From positions 1-20,061 of the forward strand of contig CAYWTY010000030.1 of NCBI GenBank assembly GCA_964461335.1: a stretch of DNA of 20,061 nt. The letters are read 5' to 3'. Shown here piece by piece: positions 1 through 7,562 of the stretch (position 1 is its first letter; each line of letters begins with the position of its first letter). The notes under the pieces are model-generated. The model made no database searches and had not been told where the DNA came from. It saw nothing but the letters and a program-made list of their open reading frames with translations. The position numbers and the translations under genes are program-made. The DNA is from JAKJBL01 sp964461335 (GTDB lineage: Bacteria > Bacillota > Clostridia > Christensenellales > CAG-138).

Positions 1-26
1 TAATATTTTGAAAGGGGTAAAATAAT

Positions 27-1166
27 ATGAAAAAAGTACTAACTCTCGTACTCGCGCTCGTGTTCGTGCTTGCGCTTGCAGCACCTGCAATGGCATTTAC
101 AGGCGACACAACGCCACTCAATCCCACACCCTACACGCTCAAGATTTACCTCGTTGAGCACCAGAGTGAGGATATTTTCACCGGTTGGATAGGCCTGCCT
201 GCTGTTGACCGCGGCTATGCAAAGAACGAAACTGTTGCAGCGGTTGTAGAGCTTAAGGTTCCCAAGGGCGAAGCAACCCTCGGCGCCAACTGGGCACCTC
301 TCGAAATCAGCGCAAAGAATGCAACATTTAGGATTTTGAAGAATGGGCCTGATGTCAATGCCGCCTCGCCCAAAGCCGTCCTTAACACCTCAGATAACGC
401 TGCTCCGTTTAAAACATTCACAGTTGACAAAGACACTAAGCTTACAAACGATGCCCCGAACGCCTACACCAAAGATAACACCTACAAGTGGCTGGTATTT
501 GCCTATGTCACAGGCGACGATGCTTCTTTAACCGCGAAGCTCGTTGAGAATGCAGAACCTGTTGTTGTTAAAGATACTACATATATCCCTGGAGGGAATG
601 CAACAACAATGCCTGCTAATGCGTTTAAATTGCATGGCAAAGCATACCATGTAAATTATGTTACTGCTGATAAAAAGTACATCATTACTGTATGCGACAA
701 TGATAATTATAACGAAGCAGTTGCTAACCTTCGCCAAATCGAACTCTTTGTTGATGGCGACCATAAGACAACAGGCATGACTATTACACCAGTCCTCCCA
801 CATAATCCTTATCCGTTCTTCATTGACCAGGTAACAGGGCTTATGAGCATAATCGAGGGCGGCAACATCAAGACATCAGGCGCGACATTCGACGCTGTTA
901 AGAAGGTTTATGATGATGTAGCCGTTAAAGTGTTCGGCATGAACGTGGCGCTCCGCGGCAACTTCCTGCGCGACAAGTACTTTAAAGACCTCGTATCCAA
1001 CAAGACACTCGTTGCAAAGGTTGACATTAAGCCCTGGACAGCATACGTAAAGGTTCCTGACAACGTAGTCGTCAACCCCCCGAAGACTGGCGCCGCCGCA
1101 AGCATACTCGGCTTTGTGATGGTTGCGCTCGCCGGTGCTTCCGCTGTTGCGCTCAAGAAGCGTTAA
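27..1166 (+). CDS. secreted, probably sortase-anchored surface protein of unknown function
   Basis: The 379-aa product begins with a clear Sec signal peptide: MKK, a hydrophobic core to about residue 19, and an AMA cleavage site at residues 21–23. The C-terminus has the layout of a sortase sorting signal: NPPKTG at 350–355, an Ala/Val/Leu-rich hydrophobic stretch at 356–376, then the basic tail KKR. It should therefore be exported and covalently attached to peptidoglycan; the motif resembles clostridial (N/P)PKTG signals more than LPXTG. The body (24–349) matches no domain I recognise. The start is supported by AAAGGGG at 11–17, nine bases before the ATG. C-ending codons dominate most of the gene, as in highly expressed genes, but roughly 540–730 uses mainly A/T-ending codons. 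A terminator follows 36 bp after the stop. Export and anchoring are fairly secure; the role is unknown. Confidence 0.85.
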   Translation: MKKVLTLVLALVFVLALAAPAMAFTGDTTPLNPTPYTLKIYLVEHQSEDIFTGWIGLPAVDRGYAKNETVAAVVELKVPKGEATLGANWAPLEISAKNATFRILKNGPDVNAASPKAVLNTSDNAAPFKTFTVDKDTKLTNDAPNAYTKDNTYKWLVFAYVTGDDASLTAKLVENAEPVVVKDTTYIPGGNATTMPANAFKLHGKAYHVNYVTADKKYIITVCDNDNYNEAVANLRQIELFVDGDHKTTGMTITPVLPHNPYPFFIDQVTGLMSIIEGGNIKTSGATFDAVKKVYDDVAVKVFGMNVALRGNFLRDKYFKDLVSNKTLVAKVDIKPWTAYVKVPDNVVVNPPKTGAAASILGFVMVALAGASAVALKKR

Positions 1167-1202
1167 TAGCAACCTAAAAATAAATCAGGGAACCGCACAC
1201 GA

Positions 1203-1228
1203 AAGCCCGCCGCAAGGTGGGCTTTTTC
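1203..1228 (+). terminator. intrinsic terminator of the surface-protein gene
   Basis: Nine-bp stem (AAGCCCGCC at 1203–1211 with GGTGGGCTT at 1216–1224, one G·U pair), GCAA tetraloop, and a T run completing at 1227. Confidence 0.9.
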
Positions 1229-1257
1229 TTGCATTCGTTTTAGACGCGTGCTACAAT
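1229..1257 (+). promoter_or_regulatory. sigma-A-type promoter for the untranslated leader
   Basis: TTGCAT at 1229–1234, a 17-bp spacer, then TACAAT at 1252–1257 preceded by TGC, an extended −10. Expected transcription start is about 1264. No gene with a ribosome binding site starts in the next 200 bases, so the transcript begins with a long untranslated region. Confidence 0.6.
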
Positions 1258-1263
1258 AATTTC

Positions 1264-1405
1264 GGGAAGTATATATCTGTTTAGCACATGGATATCCCTT
1301 TCTGGTTTCAGGGCACCTTCGGGTGCCTTGTTGCCGTTACAGGTTTCATGAAAACAAATTGCTAAAAGGAAACCGTGGGCGTTAGCAATCGCGCCTATAT
1401 TTTTT
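1264..1405 (+). promoter_or_regulatory. candidate structured leader or small RNA with alternative helices
   Basis: This gene-free stretch holds a GGCACC–TTCG–GGTGCC hairpin (1312–1327) with a UUCG tetraloop. It also holds two competing helices: TTTAGCA (1280–1286) can pair with TGCTAAA (1360–1366), or TTGCTAA (1359–1365) can pair with TTAGCAA (1382–1388). A short GGCG/CGCC stem (1378–1381 with 1392–1395) runs into a T-rich tract at 1396–1405 and could be a weak terminator; the second helix is incompatible with it. That is the layout of a transcription attenuator, but I match it to no known riboswitch class. It could also be a free small RNA. The pairings are seen directly; the function is inferred. 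Confidence 0.4.
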
Positions 1406-1487
1406 GCATTTGCTCAAGAAAGCGTAAAAATTAACGAACTATATAATATGGATGCAGTTTTAAGCTATGCAAAAAGGAGAACCGGAA

Positions 1488-2018
1488 ATGAGCACACAGG
1501 TTAGCGGAGTTACACAGGCGCAGTTGAACTCGCTTAAGCAGGCCTTGGGCATGAAGGACAGCGACGGCTCGTGGGAGAGCATATATAAAGAGGTTCTTGA
1601 GCGGCTTGGCATGAAGGACAGCGCAATGAAGCAAAAGACGCAAACAACCTTTGTAGTCTCGTCAAAGCTTGAGGATGCTAAAACAGCAGGCGGTACAAAC
1701 GGCGTTTTTGCAAGCGCAAAGGGCAGGGAGCTTGGGAGCATAGCGCATTCGAGCGGCTATGTCGGGCAGGGCTATACAGATGATGTAGGCAACTATTACA
1801 CATCCTATGGCGCTCTGCTTCGCGAGGATGACTTCTTTTACCCTGCAGGTGCGAAGATAAGCCCAAACGGCATGTATTATGATGACGGCTCAGGCTGGAA
1901 GTTCGCTAAATACAGCCTAGCCTTTAACTCAAAAGGGGATGTGCTCGGCTATATGGCAGGTGAGGTAACAGGCCTTGCGCCTGGCTCTGCTGTGCCGGGT
2001 TTTGAAGAAACCGCTTAA
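1488..2018 (+). CDS. stand-alone relative of the phage-cluster FFYP-domain protein
   Basis: The 176-aa product has two recognisable parts. Residues 14–40 (LKQALGMKDSDGSW…) resemble the peptidoglycan-binding-like N-termini of the proteins at 14941–15612 and 14113–14931. Residues 89–173 align without gaps to residues 87–171 of the 14941–15612 product, about 56 of 85 identical, including an unbroken 22-residue match at 121–142. There is no signal peptide or membrane segment. The ATG at 1488 is preferred because AAGGAGA lies at 1474–1480; the earlier in-frame ATG at 1467 would lie upstream of that site with none of its own. LGMKDS occurs twice, exactly 20 codons apart, from a 16-nt direct repeat (1548–1563, 1608–1623). 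A TATAAT at 1442–1447 may give extra transcription, but I see no good −35. The gene stands alone among host genes. Function unknown; a cargo or virion-associated role is inference. Confidence 0.8.
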   Translation: MSTQVSGVTQAQLNSLKQALGMKDSDGSWESIYKEVLERLGMKDSAMKQKTQTTFVVSSKLEDAKTAGGTNGVFASAKGRELGSIAHSSGYVGQGYTDDVGNYYTSYGALLREDDFFYPAGAKISPNGMYYDDGSGWKFAKYSLAFNSKGDVLGYMAGEVTGLAPGSAVPGFEETA

Positions 2019-2029
2019 AGGTTATAAAA

Positions 2030-2173
2030 TCAAGGGGTTATTTGTAAATGCGGGCGATTGATAATCGCCCCTACATAAATCATACCTCAAGGGGTTATGT
2101 GTAAATGCGGGCGATTGATAATCGCCCCTACATATTTCACGACAATATAGTGATTGATAACCGCCCGTACATT
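2030..2173. repeat. tandem palindromic repeats (two copies plus a decayed third)
   Basis: Two 48-bp direct copies (2030–2077 and 2087–2134) differ at one base. Each contains the palindrome GGGCGATT-GAT-AATCGCCC followed by CTACATA. A partial third copy (TGATTGATAACCGCCCGTACAT) lies at about 2151–2173. The inverted core recurs at 18212–18240. The copies fill the gap between the 1488–2018 gene and the transporter promoter and may end transcription through their hairpins, but no T run follows them. Such short GC-rich palindromes are common dispersed repeats in bacterial intergenic DNA. Confidence 0.85.
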
Positions 2174-2195
2174 TGCAGGCGGGAATTTTTACGTT

Positions 2196-2225
2196 TTGCA
2201 AAGCGTATGACTTTGTTGGTATAAT
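2196..2225 (+). promoter_or_regulatory. promoter of the EamA transporter gene
   Basis: TTGCAA at 2196–2201, an 18-bp spacer, and TATAAT at 2220–2225 preceded by TGG (extended −10). The start codon lies about 30 bases downstream. Confidence 0.7.
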
Positions 2226-2254
2226 ACGCGTATTGTGTGAAGGGGTGTGCGCGA

Positions 2255-3184
2255 TTGGATACCAAAAAAAGACTCACGCTTATTAGCGAAGCTGCGCTTT
2301 TACTTGCAGGCGTCATTTGGGGCAGCGGCTTTGTAGTAATGAAGAATTCGCTTGAGGCGCTTAGTATAAACTGGCTTATTTGCCTGCGCTTTGTGCTTGC
2401 AGCTGTTGTTACGAGTGCATTTGTCTTTAAGAAGCTTCTTAAAGGCGGCAAAGCTTTACTTAAGGCTGGGGCTGTATGCGGCGGGCTTATGTTCCTTGCC
2501 TTTTATGCGCAAACTGCAGGGCTTAGCCGAACAACTGCAGGTAATAACGCGTTTTTAACAGCTGCCTATGTAGTGCTTGTGCCGTTTTTCCAATGGCTCA
2601 AAAGTAAAAACAGGCCTTCGTCACACGCAATTATTGCGGGCTTCCTCTGCCTGTTTGGTGTAGGTATTCTTGCCTTAAAGGGCGACTTTTCAATAAATGT
2701 TGGCGATGCGCTTACTTTGCTTTGCGGCGCGCTTTATGCTATGCACCTTCTTGCAATAAGCGGCTACATTAAAAAAGGTATTGATATGCTAAGCCTTACT
2801 GCAATGCAGTTTGCCTTTACAGCGCTTTTTGCTGCTGTTGCAGCACTAAGCTTAGAGTCTTTGCCACAAATTCAAACAATACTCAACCCGAAAACTCTGT
2901 TCCCGCTTTTATACCTTGGGCTTGTTTGTACCCTGCTTGCGCTTCTTTTGCAAAACATAGGGCTAAAGCATGCCCAGCCTAGCCACGCCTCGCTTTTAAT
3001 GAGCACAGAAGCGCCCTTTGGCTTTATTTTCGGCATGATATTTCTTAATGAGCCGTTTTCTATACGCTTTTTATTTGGGGCTGCATTTATTGCTGCCTCA
3101 ATAATACTATCCGCAAAGGCTGGCCAAAAGCCCTTAGAAGAAGCGCAAAGTGAGCTTAGCAGTGCAGAACGCGAGGCGCTTTGA
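2255..3184 (+). CDS. EamA/DMT-superfamily inner-membrane transporter
   Basis: About ten hydrophobic segments arranged as two EamA repeats mark a drug/metabolite transporter superfamily permease; the first repeat opens with the family-typical LLAGVIWGSGFVVMK. These proteins export or import small metabolites such as amino acids, but the substrate cannot be read from sequence. I prefer the TTG at 2255 (309 aa) because AAGGGG at 2240–2245 sits properly before it; the in-frame GTG at 2237 lies upstream of that site. The C-terminal 20 residues are hydrophilic and Glu/Ser-rich, presumably cytoplasmic. The stop abuts the stop of the convergent riboflavin-transporter gene with no base between them. 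Confidence 0.85.
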   Translation: MDTKKRLTLISEAALLLAGVIWGSGFVVMKNSLEALSINWLICLRFVLAAVVTSAFVFKKLLKGGKALLKAGAVCGGLMFLAFYAQTAGLSRTTAGNNAFLTAAYVVLVPFFQWLKSKNRPSSHAIIAGFLCLFGVGILALKGDFSINVGDALTLLCGALYAMHLLAISGYIKKGIDMLSLTAMQFAFTALFAAVAALSLESLPQIQTILNPKTLFPLLYLGLVCTLLALLLQNIGLKHAQPSHASLLMSTEAPFGFIFGMIFLNEPFSIRFLFGAAFIAASIILSAKAGQKPLEEAQSELSSAEREAL

Positions 3185-3751
3185 TTATTCCTTTATTAGT
3201 GCGCCTTCCATATGTTCAAGCCTTAAGATGCGCGCCATTGTTTTATATAATACCAATGTAAGCGCTCCGTTTGCACCTGCTTTTATTGCATTAAACGGGA
3301 TTATTACAGGCAAAAGCATATTAACTACAGCCTGCTTTGGCACACCCATAAAGCGTACAGTAAAAATCAGGTTTAGCGGTATCATCATAAGCACCATTGA
3401 AAGCGCGCCAAATATAAGGCCTGCTATTGCGCCTTTGCGTGTGCGAAGCGCACGGTAAATAAACCCTGCTGTAAGCACAAAGGAGCCTGTTGCTATAAAA
3501 TGCATAAGGCAGCCTATAAAGCCGCTTTGCGGCGATATGAGCAGCCATTGCAAAACGCTAACAGCGCCTGTAAGCAAAAGCCCTGAGAGAGGCCCGTAAA
3601 GGAATGTGCCGATAAGTATAGGCACATCCGCCATATCATACTCAAGGAAGCTTGCAGAAGGGAAGATTGGAAAATGTATGAAGTATACAAGCAGCAGCGA
3701 AAGCCCTGTAAGCATACCCATATGTACCAGCCAGCGCGTCTCTTTTTTCAT
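3185..3751 (-). CDS. ribU: riboflavin ECF transporter, S component (RibU family)
   Basis: The 188-aa product is a very hydrophobic protein of about six membrane segments, the usual size for an ECF substrate-binding (S) component. Residues 35–54 carry the RibU-type signature around FLEYDMADVPILIGTF, which in the family lies next to the flavin site. The FMN riboswitch directly upstream makes riboflavin the most likely substrate. The energising EcfA/A′/T proteins are not in this window and are presumably shared and encoded elsewhere. The ATG at 3751 follows AAGGAG at 3766–3761 with nine bases between. Expression should fall when cellular FMN is high. Confidence 0.92.
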   Translation of the reverse strand: MKKETRWLVHMGMLTGLSLLLVYFIHFPIFPSASFLEYDMADVPILIGTFLYGPLSGLLLTGAVSVLQWLLISPQSGFIGCLMHFIATGSFVLTAGFIYRALRTRKGAIAGLIFGALSMVLMMIPLNLIFTVRFMGVPKQAVVNMLLPVIIPFNAIKAGANGALTLVLYKTMARILRLEHMEGALIKE

Positions 3752-3766
3752 TTAAAAAAACTCCTT

Positions 3767-3802
3767 AAAAATAATAAAATGCGCCCATACTTCAGGGGCG
3801 CA
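3767..3802 (-). terminator. riboswitch-controlled terminator before ribU
   Basis: On the minus strand TGCGCCC (3802–3796) pairs with GGGCGCA (3786–3780) and is followed by a T-rich tract (3779–3767) that ends at the ribosome binding site. This fits an expression platform acting by termination. A second small stem, GCGAA/TTCGC at 3828–3815, lies between aptamer and terminator and may take part in switching. Confidence 0.65.
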
Positions 3803-3829
3803 TAAAAAAAGCCTGCGAAATAATTCGCG

Positions 3830-3968
3830 CTTCTCCCATCCGGACTGTACCGTCGGCGCCAAAATCGCATTGGCTCGGCCATGGGTAAACCCAATTGGCT
3901 TGCGGGCTTGTCAGAAGCTGTTGCTGCTGCATCACCGCCGGTGGGGACTTTCACCCCGCCCTGAAGCA
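3830..3968 (-). promoter_or_regulatory. FMN riboswitch (RFN element)
   Basis: Read on the minus strand, the conserved RFN blocks appear in order: GCTTCAGGGCGGGGTGAAAG, CCCCACCGGCGGTGAT, TCAGAAG-complementary segment GCTTCTGACAAGCCCGC, then GCCGACGGTACAGTCCGGAT and GGGAGAAGC. It is the known FMN-sensing aptamer that represses riboflavin synthesis or uptake genes, here ribU. An open frame that runs through it is accidental. Confidence 0.95.
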
Positions 3969-3977
3969 TCAATAAAA

Positions 3978-4006
3978 AGCATAGCACAACTAAGATAAAA
4001 GCGCAA
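3978..4006 (-). promoter_or_regulatory. promoter of the FMN-riboswitch/ribU transcript
   Basis: Minus-strand TTGCGC (4006–4001), a 17-bp spacer, and TATGCT (3983–3978) preceded by TGC. It starts transcription just before the aptamer. Confidence 0.55.
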
Positions 4007-4067
4007 CTAATCTAAGGCGTTAAGTTAATATATAGCTTGCTTAAGCTTTAGCAAACCTCATTCTTCG

Positions 4068-4096
4068 TTTACATCCGACCGTTTTCGTTTTACAAT
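4068..4096 (+). promoter_or_regulatory. promoter of the yybS–gdpP–rplI–dnaB operon
   Basis: TTTACA at 4068–4073, a 17-bp spacer and TACAAT at 4091–4096, diverging from the ribU promoter about 60 bp away. Confidence 0.65.
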
Positions 4097-4138
4097 AGAC
4101 TTATACCTTAAGTGAATAAAATGTAACAAGGAGACGTT

Positions 4139-5098
4139 TTGGAAAAGCGCGTAACACAACCTAGCATATTAGCTTCCCTGCTTACAGGAATCTTGGGTGC
4201 TTTAAGCTTCCTCTTTCCGCCGCTGCTTTTTGTTTCGGGCGGGTTCTTTGGCTATATTTTAATAGGAGGCGGGTTTTTTAAGGCAGCAGTTACCTTAGCT
4301 GCAAGTGCTGGCCTTGCCTATTTTATGTTTGGCGCAAGCGGGTTTTTAGTGCTTGCGCTTATGCTTCCTTTTGCTATATGCCTCTACATTATGCTAAAAC
4401 GAAAGGCGCCCTACTTTGAAACAGCGCTTGTGCTTTCAGGGCTGTATGCGGGCGTGCTATATCTTTTAATAAATGCAGGCGACCTTCTTTCAAGAAACCC
4501 TGCGTTTTATACGCTCACACAGCTATTTAAAACCATGTGGGAAGAATACAGCTCATTTGCGTCAGAAATTCCGGGTGTTTTGGATGCAAATAAGCTTAAG
4601 GCTTTCAGGCTTTTTGGGAGCACCCTTGCTGCAAAACTTCCTATAATCATGCCTGCGACAATCTGCGCGCTAAGCGCATTTATGGGCCTTTTTAATATGC
4701 TCGTATGCACACGGCTTTTAAAGCGTACAAATATCGAGCTTAAAAATATGAATGCTTTTGCATTATGGCGCCTGCCAAAAAGCTTTATTCAGGGCTTGGG
4801 GCTTATGGCGCTTGGCACTTTTCTCGCCTCGCTTTTGCGCATACACGCAATGGATGCAGTTGTGCCTGCAGTGCTTGCAGTTGCAATAATACCTTTTAGT
4901 GTGCAGGGGCTCTCCACACTTAGGTTTTTTATACTTCTTCGCACTTCAAGAACTCTGCTTCAGGTTTTGCTTATTGCAATAATAGTGTTTTCGTTTCCGC
5001 TTAGCGTGTTATCGCTTGCGCTTGTAGGCTTAATAGAGCAAATGTTTAAGCTTAGGCAGCGGATTATAGATAAGGTAGAGAAATGGAGTAAAAGCTAA
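4139..5098 (+). CDS. yybS: DUF2232 (YybS-like) membrane protein
   Basis: The 319-aa product is a multi-pass membrane protein with around eight hydrophobic segments and a basic, helical C-terminal tail (FKLRQRIIDKVEKWSKS). Its composition, length and especially its position directly before gdpP–rplI–dnaB match the DUF2232/YybS family of Bacillota. The biochemical role of the family is not established; some family members resemble S-component-like or assembly membrane proteins. The start is TTG at 4139, with AAGGAG at 4128–4133 five bases upstream. It is first in an operon: only 17 bp separate its stop from gdpP. Confidence 0.85.
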   Translation: MEKRVTQPSILASLLTGILGALSFLFPPLLFVSGGFFGYILIGGGFFKAAVTLAASAGLAYFMFGASGFLVLALMLPFAICLYIMLKRKAPYFETALVLSGLYAGVLYLLINAGDLLSRNPAFYTLTQLFKTMWEEYSSFASEIPGVLDANKLKAFRLFGSTLAAKLPIIMPATICALSAFMGLFNMLVCTRLLKRTNIELKNMNAFALWRLPKSFIQGLGLMALGTFLASLLRIHAMDAVVPAVLAVAIIPFSVQGLSTLRFFILLRTSRTLLQVLLIAIIVFSFPLSVLSLALVGLIEQMFKLRQRIIDKVEKWSKS

Positions 5099-5115
5099 GA
5101 GGGGGTGCTTAAATA

Positions 5116-7068
5116 ATGAAAAGGCAGCCGCAGGCTGTGCTTATCCCTATCGCGATTTTATTGGCGCTCCTTTGTGCGCTCCTGCTCTTGGTTTCACCGC
5201 TTGCAGCTGCTTTAGCGTCTCTTTTAAGCCTTATTGTCTTTTTAATTAGCCTATTTAGGCTCAGGCAGTTAGCTCGTATGCAACAGCAGGCAATGGATGC
5301 TGTATTTGTTGAAAACGCGACTGCTGCAGGCCAGCTTATTGCATCTGTTAATGTGCCGTGCATGGTCTTTGAGGCTGGCGGCGGCCGAATAATTTGGCGC
5401 AACTATGCAATGAAAAAGCTTTACAGCGGCGTAAATATAAGCGGGCTTCCCCAGGCATGTTCCCCAAAAGCGCAAACCCAATCTGCAACAACTGAGTTTA
5501 GCGGGGGCGTATACCAGGTAATATCCATGCCTGTTGTGCGCGAGCATGCAGGCAGGGGGCTGGTTTTCCAATATTGGCTAAACAGAACTGATGCAGAGCA
5601 TTACCGCAGGCTTTATGAAGAGCGCATGCCGTATATTGCCTTAGTTTATATAGACAATTACGAGGATTTAAGCGCGGATTTGCAGTTTCGCCGCAGTAAT
5701 GTGCTTACTGAGGTTGAGCGGCTTGTAGCTGAAATGGCGCATAAGGCGCAGGGCATATATTGCCGCTATGACAATGTGCGCTTTCTCGTTGTGCTTGAGG
5801 CGGAACAGCTTAAGCTTCTTGAAAAGGAGCGGTTCCCGCTCTTAGAGCAAGTGCGCACAATTGATACAGGTACGGACAGGCTTGTGACAGTTTCGCTTGC
5901 AGTTGGCGCTGCCTCACGCATTCTTGAAGCAGATGCTGATGCTCGCATGGCAATGGAGCTTGCCTTAGGCCGCGGGGGAGACCAGGCTGTTGTAAAGCGA
6001 GGCGCAGGCTATACATTCTACGGCGGAAGGAAGCAGCTCGAAAGCGGCCAGTCGCGTGTAAGAACCCGCCTTTTTGCAAAGGCGCTGCGCCAGCTTATGG
6101 AAAACTCCACAGATGTCTTTATAATGGGGCATAAGCAGCCGGATATGGATTGTATAGGAGCAGCGCTTGGCATTGCGCGCTGTGCGCTGCATATAAACTC
6201 TCGGGCGTACATTGTGTTAGACCAAGTAAACCCGACAATTTCACAGGCAGTTGAAATAATCCGCGAAAACCCGATGTATGCAGGCATGCTCCTTTCGTCT
6301 GAAACAGTAAGTGCAATGCTAAGGCCAAGCTCAGTGCTTGTTGTTGTTGATACTCAGCGCGCTACATCTACACTTGCGCCTGCACTTATAGAAAAGGCGG
6401 CAAAGCTCGTTATTATTGACCACCACAGGCGCAGTGCGGATTATATTGAGAATGCAACGCTTAACTATTTGGAAGCAAGGGTATCCTCAACAAGTGAGCT
6501 TGTAACAGAGACGCTGCAGTATTTCCACGAGGGCATACGCCCAACAGCATTTGAATGCAGCGCGCTTTTAGCTGGCATAACGATTGATACAAGGCATTTT
6601 GCCTTTAATGTAGGCAGCCGCACATTTGAAGCAGCCGCGTTTTTACGCCAGCATGGGGCTGATATAGGCATGGTAAAGCTAATGTTTCAAGACGATAAAG
6701 AGACATATGCAAACCGCGTTGAGGCAGTAAGAAATGCTGAAACAATAAGCCCGGGCATTGCGCTTTCAAAATGCCGCGACGGCGTAAAAAATGCAGCGCT
6801 TATTGCAGCGCAGGCAGCAGATGCGCTTGTTGGCATTCGCGGCATTGAAGCTGCGTTTGTGCTTGGGAGCGAGCCTTCTTCAATAAGCGTGAGCGGGCGC
6901 TCTTTAGGCAGAATAAATGTACAGATTGTGCTTGAGCGCATTGGCGGCGGCGGCCATTTGAACATGGCTGCTGCACAGCTAACAGGTATAGCGCTTGATG
7001 ACGCATATGCGCTTGTTAAAGCAACAGTACTTACGCACTTAAAAGAAATAGGGCAAACAGGAGGCTGA
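5116..7068 (+). CDS. gdpP: cyclic-di-AMP phosphodiesterase GdpP (DHH/DHHA1)
   Basis: The 650-aa protein has the full GdpP architecture and usual length. Two membrane segments (about 7–50) are followed by a PAS-like region (about 65–165), a degenerate GGDEF domain (about 170–310, GGDEF replaced by YDNVR), the DHH domain and DHHA1. Catalytic residues are visible: H339, D343 and D345 (HKQPDMD), D412 (VVVDTQ), D435-H436-H437, and the DHHA1 motif GGGGH at 610–614. The family hydrolyses the second messenger c-di-AMP to pApA at the membrane, with effects on potassium, osmotic and cell-wall homeostasis; the degenerate GGDEF lacks cyclase activity in studied members. The ATG at 5116 follows AGAGGGGG (5098–5105). 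The rplI ribosome binding site lies inside its 3′ end, implying coupled translation. Confidence 0.96.
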   Translation: MKRQPQAVLIPIAILLALLCALLLLVSPLAAALASLLSLIVFLISLFRLRQLARMQQQAMDAVFVENATAAGQLIASVNVPCMVFEAGGGRIIWRNYAMKKLYSGVNISGLPQACSPKAQTQSATTEFSGGVYQVISMPVVREHAGRGLVFQYWLNRTDAEHYRRLYEERMPYIALVYIDNYEDLSADLQFRRSNVLTEVERLVAEMAHKAQGIYCRYDNVRFLVVLEAEQLKLLEKERFPLLEQVRTIDTGTDRLVTVSLAVGAASRILEADADARMAMELALGRGGDQAVVKRGAGYTFYGGRKQLESGQSRVRTRLFAKALRQLMENSTDVFIMGHKQPDMDCIGAALGIARCALHINSRAYIVLDQVNPTISQAVEIIRENPMYAGMLLSSETVSAMLRPSSVLVVVDTQRATSTLAPALIEKAAKLVIIDHHRRSADYIENATLNYLEARVSSTSELVTETLQYFHEGIRPTAFECSALLAGITIDTRHFAFNVGSRTFEAAAFLRQHGADIGMVKLMFQDDKETYANRVEAVRNAETISPGIALSKCRDGVKNAALIAAQAADALVGIRGIEAAFVLGSEPSSISVSGRSLGRINVQIVLERIGGGGHLNMAAAQLTGIALDDAYALVKATVLTHLKEIGQTGG

Positions 7069-7071
7069 AAT

Positions 7072-7521
7072 ATGAAGGTGTTATTGGAACAGGATGTTAA
7101 AGGTACAGGTAAAAAGGGGCAGATTATAGAGGTGAGCGATGGCTATGCACGCAACTTCCTGCTGCCGCGCAAGCTTGCAAGCCCTGCTGATGCAGCCTCA
7201 ATAAACGCGGCAAATATACGCAAATCCGCAGCGCAGCATAAAAAGTTCCAGGAAGGGCTTGATGCAAGGGAGCTTGCAAAAAGGCTTTCCGGCTTAAGCG
7301 TAGTTGTTAAGGCAAAGGTGGGGGAGCATAAAAAGCTCTTTGGCTCAATTGGCGTAAAGGAAATTTCAGCTGCACTTTTAGCTCAGCACGGAATTGATGT
7401 TGACAGAAAAAAGCTCATTCTTTCAGAGCCTATTAAAAGCCTAGGCACAAGGAGCGTAGGCGCAAAGCTTTTTCAGGGGACTGATGCTGAATTTACTGTT
7501 GAAGTAGTAGCTGAGGAGTAA
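7072..7521 (+). CDS. rplI: 50S ribosomal protein L9
   Basis: The 149-aa product matches bacterial L9 in length. The N-terminal signature is complete (MKVLLEQDVKGTGKKG…GYARNFLLPRKLA, residues 1–36), followed by the long connecting helix and the C-terminal domain that contacts 23S rRNA. The start is three bases after the gdpP stop, with AGGAGG at 7059–7064. A small TTTAGG–TAAG–CCTAAA hairpin (7524–7539) after the stop lacks a T tract and is probably not a terminator, so dnaB is likely co-transcribed. Confidence 0.97.
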   Translation: MKVLLEQDVKGTGKKGQIIEVSDGYARNFLLPRKLASPADAASINAANIRKSAAQHKKFQEGLDARELAKRLSGLSVVVKAKVGEHKKLFGSIGVKEISAALLAQHGIDVDRKKLILSEPIKSLGTRSVGAKLFQGTDAEFTVEVVAEE

Positions 7522-7562
7522 GCTTTAGGTAAGCCTAAAAAAACACGGGGGTATGGGGACTA

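Noticed and set aside
1288..1365. 25-codon frame (MDIPFWFQGTFG…) inside the leader
   Set aside because: No ribosome binding site, and it covers the UUCG hairpin and pairing segments; RNA structure explains the region better.
2030..2173. CRISPR array
   Set aside because: Only two full copies with a 9-bp gap and a palindrome typical of dispersed intergenic repeats; no spacers of proper length and no cas genes.
3748..3987. 79-codon open frame on the minus strand before ribU
   Set aside because: It runs straight through the FMN riboswitch, whose conserved RNA blocks explain the sequence.
7524..7539. Terminator between rplI and dnaB
   Set aside because: The six-bp hairpin is followed by an A run, not T, in the direction of transcription.
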